Shown: positions 52,224 to 61,201 of the stretch, piece after piece | How the letters are laid out: every line of letters starts with the position of its first letter | How positions within the stretch are numbered: position 1 is the first letter of the stretch | Origin: UBA2779 sp965232615 | GTDB taxonomy: Bacteria > Spirochaetota > Spirochaetia > DSM-2461 | Assembly: GCA_965232615.1 (NCBI GenBank) | Contig: OZ246985.1 | Coordinates: forward strand, 496,001 to 560,000 | Reading direction: 5' to 3' | DNA: 64,000 nucleotides | Notes under the pieces: generated by a model | Databases searched by the model: none | What the model saw: only the letters and a program-made list of their open reading frames with translations | What the model was told of the DNA's origin: nothing | Translations under genes and position numbers: made by a program

Positions 52224-53648
52224 ATGCCTGAGACTTTGACCAATTTACTTTACATTGTCTCAGCCATGCTCTTTGTGTTTGGACTCAAGATGCTTGGTAA
52301 GGCGGATAAGGCCCGCAAGGGGAATCTAATTTCAGCCATCGGCATGCTGTTGGCCATCGTTACCGCACTGGTATCGGATTCAATCATTCACTGGCCATGG
52401 ATTGCAGCGGGACTGACAGCTGGTTCGGTTATTGGTTTGCTTGCTGCCCGTCTTGTTGCCATGACTTCGATGCCAGAGATGGTTGCCCTGTTTAATGGCT
52501 TTGGCGGTATTGCCAGTCTTCTGGTTGGCTGGGTGGAATTTCAACGTCTGAACACTGCAGGACTTATCGGATCGACACCATGGAATTCCCTGGTGATAAT
52601 AGGGGTAACCATATTGATCGGCGGGGTAACCTTCACTGGTTCCATTATTGCATGGGGAAAATTGTCTGAAAAAATGACCTCCAGACCCATTCTTTACGGC
52701 GGTCAGCAGGTGGTGAACGGTTTGGTGGTTTTGCTGATACTGGTGGCCATTTTTCTCATCTCCATTGGCAGGCCCATGATGGCTGCTGAAAGCTATCTGT
52801 CGTTCCTAACCCCCTATACAGTACTGATCCTCCTTGGAGGCTTGAGTCTCATACTGGGGGTAATGGTTGTTATTCCAATCGGTGGTGGAGATATGCCGGT
52901 TGTCATATCCCTACTCAATTCCTACAGCGGAATGGCCGCATGTGCGGCAGGTTTCGTGATCAGGAACAATGTTCTTATTGTTTCCGGTGCATTGGTAGGA
53001 TCGAGTGGAATCATTCTCACCAACATTATGTGCAAGGCTATGAACCGATCTCTGTCCAATGTGCTTTTTAGTGGTTTCGGTGCAGGCGACAGTGCGAAGA
53101 AGAGTGCTGGTTTCACCGGCGAGGCTAATCCAATTACGGTGGAAGACGCCTATCCCATACTGGAAGCAGCTCAAAACGTGCTCATTGTTCCAGGTTACGG
53201 CATGGCCGTTGCCCAGGCCCAACATGCGGTTCAAGAGCTGGCTTCCCTTATGGAAGAAAATGGTGCCGATGTTAATTTTGGCATCCATCCGGTAGCCGGA
53301 CGAATGCCCGGCCACATGAATGTCCTTCTTGCTGAGGCCAATGTTCCTTATGAGCAACTCCGTGAGATGGATGATGTGAATCCAACGATTGAAATGGTGG
53401 AAGTTGTACTTGTAATTGGTGCTAATGATGTGGTAAACCCGGCGGCACGAAGTGATGAGGGTTCACCTTTGTACGGTATGCCGGTTATCAATGTTGATCA
53501 GGCCCGGACGGTCATTGTGTTCAAGCGGTCTTTGAATCCCGGATTCGCCGGAGTCGATAATCCTCTGTTCTTCTGCGACAATACAAGGATGCTGTTTGGG
53601 GACGCAAAATCTTCATTGCAGGGATTGGTGGCAGAGTTTAAGAGCTAG
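52224..53648 (+). CDS. pntB: NAD(P) transhydrogenase subunit beta
   Basis: 474 residues. N-terminal domain with about nine membrane helices (domain II), then the NADP-binding domain III from about 290. GYGMAVAQAQHAVQEL, GIHPVAGRMPGHMNVLLAEANVPY and GANDVVNPAAR are the family segments; the NADP loop lies in VVLVIGANDVVNP. It starts at the preceding stop, with GGGGAGAAAAAATAG before ATG 52224. Together the three genes supply NADPH, useful to the adjacent mevalonate pathway (HMGR). Confidence 0.94.
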   Translation: MPETLTNLLYIVSAMLFVFGLKMLGKADKARKGNLISAIGMLLAIVTALVSDSIIHWPWIAAGLTAGSVIGLLAARLVAMTSMPEMVALFNGFGGIASLLVGWVEFQRLNTAGLIGSTPWNSLVIIGVTILIGGVTFTGSIIAWGKLSEKMTSRPILYGGQQVVNGLVVLLILVAIFLISIGRPMMAAESYLSFLTPYTVLILLGGLSLILGVMVVIPIGGGDMPVVISLLNSYSGMAACAAGFVIRNNVLIVSGALVGSSGIILTNIMCKAMNRSLSNVLFSGFGAGDSAKKSAGFTGEANPITVEDAYPILEAAQNVLIVPGYGMAVAQAQHAVQELASLMEENGADVNFGIHPVAGRMPGHMNVLLAEANVPYEQLREMDDVNPTIEMVEVVLVIGANDVVNPAARSDEGSPLYGMPVINVDQARTVIVFKRSLNPGFAGVDNPLFFCDNTRMLFGDAKSSLQGLVAEFKS

Positions 53649-53744
53649 ATTTTTGAAGTTCTGAGGATACTGGTTGTGACGGCTGGAAGTATCATGGAGA
53701 GAAGGAATTGAATCATCTCTAACTTTCACAAAAGTGCTTATTAA

Positions 53745-54953
53745 TCATCTTCCGTCAGTATACGCATTCAGAATTCTGATGCCCTCGGCAGCCTTCATCT
53801 CTCCCGATAAAACCAATCGTCCAATTCGGGAGTATGCTTTCAGGTATCGCGATAAACGGGGCTTGATGGGTATGGGCGCGGACTGACTGTTGATAACTAA
53901 GCGACTGAAGCGGAGAGCATCATTAAGAGCAAGGCTGGAAATCTGGGCATCATGGGGTAAAAGACCTCTGGGAATGGCAACATAGTGACTTCTCAATACT
54001 TTTATAGAGTTTCCTGGAGCTGGTAACGATGTGTATGAACGGTTGTCCTTCGATGCTGTATTGCCAGACCATGGAGTAATAACCGCGGCTACAGCCTCAC
54101 CTGAGTCAAGAGATTTCATTGGCGTTGTGGTATCGATAACGCTGTCCGCATAGGTGATTGTGATTTTCAATATATCGGAAATGACATCCGGAATTGGGTG
54201 TCCCGGGTCGAATAAGTCAGGATTTTCTGCGAGTAGCCATTGCAAACTGGTTATACCATCCCGAAGATTCAGTGATAACGGATAGGGATATTCCCCCTCA
54301 GTAAAACTATCAGAAGCAGTTGTTAACCACTGCGACGATGCATCAATTATACGGCTGTAGGATGCAAGATCCGGCAGCAGGTCAATAAGATCCACATCAT
54401 CCAGAAAAACCAGATGGGGAAGGGAGTTCTGAGGAATGTTATGAAGCAGATAGGGTAATCGTTGGAACTCATGCCATTCAATTTCCAGATGACGAAATGC
54501 CAGGGCGGATTTGAGATCGCCGATATACTCTTCATCATGTATGGAAGACCAGATCCGCAGTGAAGGGACATCAAGAATGGTTCCATGGACAGAAATCCGA
54601 TCGGGGGAAGTAAAAACATCCTGCTCCACGTTCACTTCCCACCGATCCAGGTTCCATACCAGTTTTATACTGCTCCAGTCTTCTTTTTTCAGGCGGTCAG
54701 ATTCCCATCGCTGTAGATCTGTATCAGATGCTATCACCATGTAGGCAATCTCAGTCAGCCAGGGGAAGAGTGTCTCCAGCTTGATTGCAGGCAGGCCATT
54801 GCTGGTTGAATCGGGAATCGTCTGGGAGATGAGCATCTCAGAGTGTAAAACTGCAATTTGCTGTTGGTTCAGGGTTAATTCAATGGCTGAAATGGGATAT
54901 GTAAATAAATAAGACAATGTGAAAATAAGCGCATGAAATCGACGAGGAAACAT
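53745..54953 (-). CDS. Hypothetical exported protein
   Basis: 402 residues with a signal peptide (residues 1-23, cleavage near SA-IE), no lipobox. The mature part is mixed alpha/beta with DDVDLIDLLPDLASYSRIIDASSQWL in the middle and a C-terminal RYLKAYSRIGRLVLSGEMKAAEGIRI. I do not recognise a family; a distant resemblance to extracellular solute-binding proteins is possible but unproven. It lies 38 bases downstream of the DEAH helicase gene on the same strand. Confidence 0.55.
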   Translation of the reverse strand: MFPRRFHALIFTLSYLFTYPISAIELTLNQQQIAVLHSEMLISQTIPDSTSNGLPAIKLETLFPWLTEIAYMVIASDTDLQRWESDRLKKEDWSSIKLVWNLDRWEVNVEQDVFTSPDRISVHGTILDVPSLRIWSSIHDEEYIGDLKSALAFRHLEIEWHEFQRLPYLLHNIPQNSLPHLVFLDDVDLIDLLPDLASYSRIIDASSQWLTTASDSFTEGEYPYPLSLNLRDGITSLQWLLAENPDLFDPGHPIPDVISDILKITITYADSVIDTTTPMKSLDSGEAVAAVITPWSGNTASKDNRSYTSLPAPGNSIKVLRSHYVAIPRGLLPHDAQISSLALNDALRFSRLVINSQSAPIPIKPRLSRYLKAYSRIGRLVLSGEMKAAEGIRILNAYTDGR

Positions 54954-54990
54954 GGTTGATTATCGGCTGATCACCATGTCCGATCCAGTG

Positions 54991-57504
54991 CTATTGCATC
55001 ATGTTTTCCACACGTCTGTACATGCGGCTGAGAATTTGAGTTGTTTCGGTATCGGAATCTTTCCCTGAATAGTCTGCCAGGGATTCCAGGCTCGCAAGAC
55101 TCACAGCGACAGCTCCATTGAAGTTTCGAATAGCCTTGAACCAGTAGTGGCCTGCCCCGTCCGAGTACAGGGTAACAAATCCCATGGCCTTTTTCTTTTT
55201 GTGTCTGTTCCCTTTGATTACCATAAGAAGACTTTCCAGTTCAGCTACTAAATTCTCCCGGTGATCTTTCTTGTGAATATGATAATTTCCCCTGGGAACA
55301 TGATGTCGAATATCCTTTTTCGGGTTTAATGACCTTGCAATTCTGATGATTGTGTTGATCTTGGAATCCGGCAGGATTTCATCTTTCTCCAGGAAGAGGG
55401 TGCCTCTCATGGAACCGAAATCCGGCAGAGCTTCATTGTTCTCAGCAAGCATTTTATGGAGTTTTTTCCATTCAAGATTGACCCGCCTCTTTCCACCTCT
55501 GCCCGGAGTGCGTGTAACAGCGAAAGGTTCACCGAAAATCCAGATACGATCCATGGTATCCTTCTGCTTTTCAATTCTTTCTTTGCCCTTGAAAGCTCTC
55601 TTACTGTCGAGAAGCATTTCAGGTAGTCTGGGATGAATCGCTGATAACCAGGATTTCTGTATGGGTGAAACTGACCGGGCATAGGTTTGACTTGTCTGGA
55701 CAATTTCTCCAGCAACGATGAATTCTGGATTCTCCCGGAAAAGAACAGAACCGGGATGTATGACGATGCGGTCTGCGGCAACACTTCGGTAGGTAAATCG
55801 ACCATCCTTGACACAGACAAAGGGAATTAATCCCCGTGCACAGGCTTTGATGAAATCTTCGGTTGTTCCTCCTTCCGAAACGGGGGTGCCCGTTTTTCCG
55901 GTTATCTCTTCAAGTTGCTGAACAATTGCCAGAATTTCATCAAGAATTTTTTTATCCAGATAATAACGTCTTGCAAACTCTACTTTATTTTTTGCCTCTT
56001 TATAATCCCAATACAGATTGAGATAGCTGGCAAAATCACCAAAGAATTCGGATCGGAAAGTATGATGCGCTTTTCTCGCCTCCAATTCTTCTCCTTGAGG
56101 TAAAAGGTATGGAGCATTGGTGGAAAGAAACGCAGCAGCGATAATGGTTTCCTTGAGCACATCCGGGTATCGGGATATTGATTCTACTATCATTCGGGCA
56201 TGTCGGGGCATAAGGGGATAGAGCACCATGCTCTTTCCCACATTGGTAAGATTGTTGTCCTGGTCAATAGCATCCAGAAGTCGGAGTGTTTCAACAGCAC
56301 CATGAATACCTTTGTCTGAGGGTTTGCTGATGAAAGGAAAGGACTCAAAATCATGAATTCCAATCTCAGCCATTCTTAATACCACTTCGGCGAGGTCGGT
56401 ACGGTATATCTCTTCAGGAGTGAATTCCGGTCGTTTCAGATAATTCTTCTCTGAGTAGAGGCGATAACATACCCCCGGTCCAGTCCGTCCAGCTCTGCCT
56501 TTCCGCTGATCTGCTGATGCCCGGGAAATCTCTGTTTCCACCAGGGCACTTGTAAAGGTTCGGGGATTGTAGAAATTTAGCTTGGCCAGTCCTGTATCCA
56601 GAACAGCACTTATACCATTAATTGTAATGCTGGTTTCAGCTACATTGGTGGCCACAACAACTTTTTTTAAGCCATTGGGCGCCTGATCAAAAACTTTTTC
56701 CTGTTCCTCACTGCCCAGTCGTCCATAAAGAGGCATTATGTGGAGTTTTCGGCGAACCTTACATCCTGTGAGGCTTATTACAGTTTCCTTGATGAGTTTC
56801 TCGCCTGTACAGAAGATCAAAATGTCACCTTCCTCCAGCTGACCGGATGACATCTTTTGCACAATTGTTTCCACAGTGGATGTCATTGTATTCAGCAGTA
56901 TATCATCCTTACCTGTCAGGGGCAGGGGAGTATATTTGACTGTCACGGGATACACCGGTGTATCAATGGAGACGATTGGGCAGTGATCAAAATACCTGCT
57001 GAAAACTCTGGGATTCAATGTTGCGGATGAAATTATAACTTTCAGATTAGTTCTCAAGGGCAATATTTCTTTCAACAGTCCAAGAATGAAGTCAATGTTC
57101 AATGTCCGTTCATGGGCCTCATCCAGCATTAGTACATCATAGTGGGAGAGCAGAGGATCACCTTTCATCTCCTGGAGAAGGGTTCCATCGGTAAGAATCT
57201 TCACACGTGTTTTCCGGCTTGTGATGTCTTCAAACCTCATCTTGTAGCCGACATAATCCCCTACAACAGTATCCAACTGCCTTGCGATGTAGCGGCTCAC
57301 GCCAACAGCAGCGATACGTCTCGGTTGAGTTACGCCGATAATACCTTTTTCCGCGTACCCAGCTTCATGCAGTAAAATGGGCAGCTGAGTTGTTTTTCCC
57401 GAACCAGCAGGACTTTCAACGACGATAACTTGATTTTCCTTCAGAGATTCAAGAATACGGTTTCTCTGGGTGTAGACCGGGAGGTCGTGAGGATTCAATG
57501 GCAT
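54991..57504 (-). CDS. DEAH-box RNA helicase, HrpA/HrpB-like
   Basis: 837 residues. Motif I SPAGSGKTTQLP, Ia TQPRRIAAV, II DEAHER, III SSATL, and VI DQRKGRAGRTGPGVCYRLYS. Then winged-helix, ratchet and OB-type regions of DEAH/RHA helicases. ATP-driven RNA unwinding; HrpA-type proteins release stalled ribosomes, HrpB-type are less clear. Shorter than E. coli HrpA (about 1300 residues), closer to HrpB in length. ATG 57504. A solo element end lies 100 bases before the start. Confidence 0.88.
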   Translation of the reverse strand: MPLNPHDLPVYTQRNRILESLKENQVIVVESPAGSGKTTQLPILLHEAGYAEKGIIGVTQPRRIAAVGVSRYIARQLDTVVGDYVGYKMRFEDITSRKTRVKILTDGTLLQEMKGDPLLSHYDVLMLDEAHERTLNIDFILGLLKEILPLRTNLKVIISSATLNPRVFSRYFDHCPIVSIDTPVYPVTVKYTPLPLTGKDDILLNTMTSTVETIVQKMSSGQLEEGDILIFCTGEKLIKETVISLTGCKVRRKLHIMPLYGRLGSEEQEKVFDQAPNGLKKVVVATNVAETSITINGISAVLDTGLAKLNFYNPRTFTSALVETEISRASADQRKGRAGRTGPGVCYRLYSEKNYLKRPEFTPEEIYRTDLAEVVLRMAEIGIHDFESFPFISKPSDKGIHGAVETLRLLDAIDQDNNLTNVGKSMVLYPLMPRHARMIVESISRYPDVLKETIIAAAFLSTNAPYLLPQGEELEARKAHHTFRSEFFGDFASYLNLYWDYKEAKNKVEFARRYYLDKKILDEILAIVQQLEEITGKTGTPVSEGGTTEDFIKACARGLIPFVCVKDGRFTYRSVAADRIVIHPGSVLFRENPEFIVAGEIVQTSQTYARSVSPIQKSWLSAIHPRLPEMLLDSKRAFKGKERIEKQKDTMDRIWIFGEPFAVTRTPGRGGKRRVNLEWKKLHKMLAENNEALPDFGSMRGTLFLEKDEILPDSKINTIIRIARSLNPKKDIRHHVPRGNYHIHKKDHRENLVAELESLLMVIKGNRHKKKKAMGFVTLYSDGAGHYWFKAIRNFNGAVAVSLASLESLADYSGKDSDTETTQILSRMYRRVENMMQ

Positions 57505-57607
57505 ATAGTTTCATGATAATTCATTAAAGGTTCAATGACAATCATGAGTAGCCATTTACAGTGTTAGAAAGCTTGTTCGATGAAGCAATTGCTTCCAATA
57601 TAGAATT

Positions 57608-57617
57608 AGAGGTGCCC
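57608..57617. repeat. Solo AGAGGTGCCC element end
   Basis: Perfect AGAGGTGCCC upstream of the helicase gene, with no opposite end nearby. The neighbouring 57618-57762 region shows no gene I can recognise. Confidence 0.5.
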
Positions 57618-57762
57618 TTAATACCTGATAAAGTAACAATTTACAACACCCCTCCCCGGCAGAGAGCTTCATTGCCCCAACGAGCAATTCGCTGAATCAC
57701 AACTCTCGGTCGAGTTATTGTCAATAGTTGTGGATGAGAAAATTTCAAATCCTTCATTTTTT

Positions 57763-58515
57763 TCACGCGGCCTCTTCCTTGAAGACTCCATCTTTACAAA
57801 ACACACCCTCAATAACACTGGGGATCAGCTTGTATCCACGTAGCTTTCGCCAGTTCTTTTCATCCTCCAGGCAGAGCTTCCAAACCATAGGCAACCTCTA
57901 AAAAACCGTTTTTGGAATTTGGCGCATTGGCGGTGCGTTCCTCGGAGCTTTGCTCCTGTGGTACGCACCTGCTTACGTGAGCATTTTGACAACGCAGCAG
58001 AGAGGAAAAAGATCAAGCCAAAAACGAAATAAGGTTTTTTAGAGGTGCCCTTAACACATTCGCTGTTTTGTGCACCCAGCAACGCTGTTTTTTTGTTTCT
58101 GGAAAGATTTCATCCAGGGCATTCCAGAAACCCAGCGCACCATCCCCAATGGCCAGCCTGGGGGCGGCGGTGAGACCCCGGGCTTTCCGTTGGAGCAGTA
58201 TCTCCCTCCAGCTTTGTGAGCTTTCCCTGTATCCATCACTGACTGCTAGAAGTTCCTTCTTCCCATCCCTGTCAGTTCCCATGATTACAAGAATGCAGCT
58301 CCTTTGATCATCAAGTCTCACATTGAAGTAGATGCTGTCCACCCAGATGCAGGCTATTCCTTAGCTTTCAAATCACGTTTCTCCCACTGAAGAAACTCAT
58401 CTTCCCAGAACCTTTTCAAGCGGACTATGTTCGTCGCCGACAGTCCGGCAATCTTCGCCCAGAATCGAGGCAAGAGTCGTCTGGAAAGCGGATGTGGACA
58501 CACCACTGAGGTACA
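57763..58515 (-). pseudogene. IS256-family transposase, frameshifted and split by a small element
   Basis: Pieces in order on the minus strand: LYLSGVSTSAFQTTLASILGED (frame 1), a 1-bp insertion, AGLSATNIVRLKRFW and WEKRDLKAKE (frame 2), a 1-bp deletion, then WVDSIYFNVRLDD, DGYRESSQSW and CWVHKTANVL (frame 3). A small element (57890-58050) follows, then MVWKLCLEDEKNWRKLRGYK to the stop at 57763-57765. These match IS256 (mutator) transposases in order. The first about 100 residues and about 100 residues at the element are missing. It interrupts the integron integrase at 58516. Confidence 0.85.
57890..58050 (-). mobile_element. Small non-autonomous element inside the IS256 pseudogene
   Basis: GGCAACCTCTAAAAAACCG at one end, TTTTTTAGAGGTGCCC (58041-58050) at the other, with the 38-bp hairpin at 57932-57969. 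Its arms belong to the same subtype as the copy at 16928-17017 (caaaaacg... arms). No target duplication is seen (CATA/TTAA), consistent with the associated deletion in the transposase. Confidence 0.82.
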
Positions 58516-58632
58516 GCGCCGGACCCAGTACACGTAGGATTTTTCCGTGCGGTAGGCATAGTGCTTCACTCGTAGCGCAGCGCGAAGCTGATCCAGCAAT
58601 TTGGGGCTTTGAAGAGTGGCTCGGTCATTCAT
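58516..58632 (-). pseudogene. Integron integrase (IntI), N-terminal fragment
   Basis: 39 codons encode MNDRATLQSPKLLDQL, then RVKHYAYRTEKSYVYWVRR, which matches the start of IntI-type tyrosine recombinases (LDQLRxxxRxxHYSxRTExxYVxWVRxF, family knowledge). At WVRR the sequence joins the IS256 transposase, so the catalytic part with the RHRY residues is gone. It is divergent from the four cassettes on the plus strand, the standard integron layout. I cannot identify the attI site; it should lie in 58633-58830. Confidence 0.8.
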
Positions 58633-58915
58633 ATGTAATAGTAAACGAGGAGAATCCGGCAATTGATTCAATATATCGACAGAAATGGAGTATTTTCGCC
58701 AATAAACTTGCAGATTAGCGGCAATCGGTGTACTATACTGGCAGATTTGCAGGATAGTAGGGAGAATCACCGGAATTCTACAGGATAGCACCGCTTATTT
58801 ACATGCTATATTCGGATATGGAGTATTGAAGGAAGCTATATTCGATATTGCAGTACACTCAGTAGTTCGGCATCTTACATGTAAAGACATCGCAAATGTA
58901 ATGAAAGGTTTCTCT
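58633..58915 (+). other. Region between integrase remnant and first cassette gene
   Basis: 283 AT-rich bases with no clear gene. By position it should contain attI and the cassette promoter, but I see no convincing simple site or -35/-10 pair. The start of the first cassette cannot be defined. Confidence 0.4.
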
Positions 58916-59706
58916 ATGGAATTAACAAATCTTATATCAAAGCTCACCGAATATTATAGATTAAACGGAATTTCTGCAAGTGGTGATTTTACGTGCATAC
59001 ATAAGAAGAAATGTATGGATGCCAGCATTAAATTTGAATTTCCAAGAGAACCTGATTTAGGTCCACATTATGGAAAGAATATTCCGAAGTTATTATTCCT
59101 GTCTTTGGATAGAGGATGGTCGGCTGGCGATAAAACTATTCAGCGAAGACTAAATTGGAAACCTGGTGAATGGATCGCTAAGGGAAAAGTAAAAAGTGCG
59201 CACTGGTACAGAACTTGTGAAATAGCTTACTATATTCTTTGCAGATTTGATCATTCCTTAAAAGAGTTGACAGTTGAAGATATGGTCGGTTATTTTGCAC
59301 ACGTTAATAGTGCCAAATGTTGTCAATTAAAGGATAAGGGGGCGCAAGCGGATAGTACCCTTTTTCATAATTGTAAAGAATATCTAAAAGAAGAAATAAT
59401 TATATTTGAACCTGATATCGTTATTACCCAAGGAGATAAAGCGAAGGTATCGATAATTGAGCATTATTGTAAAGACAATAAATTAATTGAAGAGAAAAAT
59501 TTAATAATATTGAAGATAGGCTTGGAAAGTATTGGATAATCACTATTGGCAGTAAAAGAGTGTTATGGATTCATACTTATCATCCAAGTCGCTTTGGAGA
59601 TTTTAATGAACAAAGAAGAAAATTGATTATTACAGGCGCCATGGGTGATGCCGCTTTAGAGTTTTGCAAAGAATATGAAGCAAAAAATGCCGAACCAATC
59701 GCTTGA
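58916..59706 (+). pseudogene. First cassette gene, frameshifted; uracil-DNA-glycosylase-like fold possible
   Basis: ATG 58916 has AAAGG upstream. The frame runs to a TAA at 59537-59539, but the next frame continues without a stop from 59527 to TGA 59706 (KYWIITIGSKRVLWIHTYHPSRFGDFNEQ...). Joined, it is about 263 residues. Segments PKLLFLSLDRGWSAGDKT, FEPDIVITQGDKAKVS and HTYHPSRFGDF are spaced like a uracil-DNA-glycosylase superfamily fold (motif 2 HPS), but this is only a suggestion. Its stop lies in the attC site, as usual for cassettes. A sequencing error or a real frameshift can both explain it. Confidence 0.6.
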
Positions 59707-59760
59707 GTCGGACCGGGCTTGCGCTTCGCTTCAGCCCGGCCGCTCAGCTTCACGTTAAAA
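59689..59760 (+). other. Integron attC site 1
   Basis: R''-type box GCCGAAC (59689-59695) and R'-type box GTTAAAA (59754-59760). The arms pair as GCT-T-GAG-T-CGG-A-CCGGGCT with AGCCCGGCCGCTCAGC, leaving three unpaired bases on one arm, the extrahelical bases used by IntI to choose the strand. Confidence 0.78.
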
Positions 59761-59862
59761 ACACATTTTTTTGTGCTATTAGGAAAAAAATTGAAATGAG
59801 AGTTATCAAAGATTGTATAGTAATCATAACAATATAAATATTTATTTTAAGAGGAATGTGGA

Positions 59863-60414
59863 ATGAAGAAAAAAATTGTAATTGGTTTAATGGTATTTCA
59901 ATTGCTATCGTGTGTATCTTTTGAGGTCCAAAATTATTATACTAGGATCAAAACAGGAATGCAGGTTGTTGAATTCTTAGCATATTCACCAGATGGTAAA
60001 TATATAGCTGCTGATATTGATGGAATAACAATATGGGATGTTGCTACAGGAGAAAAAGTTCAGCAATTAAAAACAGGAATACAGGTTGTTGAATTCTTAG
60101 CATATTCACCAGATGGCAAATATATAGCTGCTGATATTGATGGAATAACAATATGGGATGTTGCTACAGGAGAAAAAGTTCAGCAATTAAAAACAGGAAT
60201 ACAGGTTGTTGAATTCTTAGCATATTCACCAGATGGCAAATATATAGCTGCTGATATTGATGGAATAACAATATGGGATGTTGTTACAGGAGAAAAAGTT
60301 CAGCAACTAAAAACAGGAATGCAGGTTGTTGAATTCTTAGCATATTCACCAGATGGTAATTATATAGCTGCTGATATTGATGGTATCACTATATTTGAAA
60401 TTATTATTCAATAA
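59863..60414 (+). CDS. Lipoprotein of near-identical WD40-like repeats (cassette 2)
   Basis: 183 residues. Signal peptide with lipobox LLSC near residue 17. It is followed by four copies of a 40-residue unit (TGxQVVEFLAYSPDGKYI, AADIDGITIWDVATGE, KVQQLK), the last shortened. The units are a WD40/YVTN-like blade. Copies 1-3 differ by only one or two residues, and the DNA repeats with a 120-base period, so the duplication is recent. Four blades are fewer than a closed propeller usually needs. Start ATG 59863 with AAGAGGAATGTGGA before it. Confidence 0.75.
   Translation: MKKKIVIGLMVFQLLSCVSFEVQNYYTRIKTGMQVVEFLAYSPDGKYIAADIDGITIWDVATGEKVQQLKTGIQVVEFLAYSPDGKYIAADIDGITIWDVATGEKVQQLKTGIQVVEFLAYSPDGKYIAADIDGITIWDVVTGEKVQQLKTGMQVVEFLAYSPDGNYIAADIDGITIFEIIIQ
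59949..60411 (+). repeat. 120-bp tandem repeat inside the cassette 2 gene
   Basis: About 3.8 units of 120 bp starting AAAACAGGAATRCAGG; units 1 and 2 differ at one or two bases only. Period equals 40 codons, so changes in copy number keep the reading frame. Confidence 0.85.
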
Positions 60415-60451
60415 TTGATTGCTATAGCTCTGTGTGAATCCTTATCACGGT

Positions 60452-60521
60452 TTTTAACAAATCCATGAACCTGACCGCTTCTAGCTTCGCTGCGAGGCGG
60501 CAGGTTATGGAGACGTTAGGT
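60452..60521 (+). other. Integron attC site 2
   Basis: R''-like TTTTAAC (60452-60458) and R' GTTAGGT (60515-60521), the latter a perfect match to GTTRRRY. TCCAT-G-AACCTG-A-CCGC pairs with GCGGCAGGTTATGGA, with G and A left unpaired. This is the clearest of the four. Confidence 0.85.
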
Positions 60522-60602
60522 CGCTCTGGTGGAATGCTCAAGCGTAGCAGGAACGCAATTGAAAGTTCAGATTTTTTCCACTATAATTAGATAGGGGGCA
60601 GA

Positions 60603-60851
60603 ATGCCAGTAATAACGAGATTCTTTGGAATAGTCATAAAGATGTACTTCAGCGAACATGGCGTCCCACATTTTCACGCAGTTTACAATGAATACAACGG
60701 TGTTTTCGACATCAAAACGCTGGAGATGATTGAGGGAGATCTGACATCGAAAGCTCAATCTCTTGTTAGAGAGTGGGCGAAAATGTACAAGGATGATCTG
60801 CTTTCGATGTGGAACTCCCGGGAATTCCGCAAACTGCCAGGTCTCGAATAG
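60603..60851 (+). CDS. DUF4160 family protein (cassette 3)
   Basis: 82 residues. MPVITRFFGIVIKMYFSEHG, then PHFHAVYNEYNGVFDI and a C-terminal WAKMYKDDLLSMWNSREF match DUF4160. These small proteins occur next to DUF2442 proteins, often on integron cassettes and genomic islands; a toxin-antitoxin-like role has been suggested but is unproven. The DUF2442 gene starts one base after its stop. GGGGGCAG site upstream of ATG. Confidence 0.85.
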   Translation: MPVITRFFGIVIKMYFSEHGVPHFHAVYNEYNGVFDIKTLEMIEGDLTSKAQSLVREWAKMYKDDLLSMWNSREFRKLPGLE

Positions 60852-60852
60852 A

Positions 60853-61098
60853 ATGAAATACCCGAAGATCACACGTGTCGTCCCCCTTCGCAACAATGAA
60901 CTAGAAGTCCTTTTCGAAAATGGCACAACTAAAATCTATGACTGCACGCCCCTCCTCAAGGAAAGCGTTTTTGAGCCCCTAAAAAACAGCTACCTATTCA
61001 AACAAGTTCACGTCGACACCGGAGGATATGGTATCATCTGGAATGATGACATCGACCTAGCCGAATCTGAACTTTGGGTCAACGGAAAGACAACCTGA
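60853..61098 (+). CDS. DUF2442 family protein (cassette 3)
   Basis: 81 residues from ATG 60853. MKYPKITRVVPLRNNELEV, LFENGTTKIYD and GYGIIWNDDIDLAESELW match DUF2442. It starts one base after the DUF4160 stop, so the two are translated together on one cassette. It may neutralise or modulate the neighbour; not shown. An attC site follows 37 bases after its stop. Confidence 0.85.
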   Translation: MKYPKITRVVPLRNNELEVLFENGTTKIYDCTPLLKESVFEPLKNSYLFKQVHVDTGGYGIIWNDDIDLAESELWVNGKTT

Positions 61099-61134
61099 CC
61101 ACGCATCAGAACATTCTGAGTACAAACCAGAGCG

Positions 61135-61194
61135 GCCTAACAAGGCGCTTAACACGGACGCGGCTATGCCACGCCGGTTAGTTTACCGTTCGGC
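61135..61194 (+). other. Integron attC site 3
   Basis: R'' GCCTAAC (61135-61141), a perfect RYYYAAC match, and R' GTTCGGC (61188-61194). C-T-TAAC-A-CGG-A-CG pairs with CGCCGGTTAG, leaving T, A and A unpaired on one arm. It resembles the short attC sites of many environmental integrons. Confidence 0.8.
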
Positions 61195-61201
61195 AAGAGA
61201 G

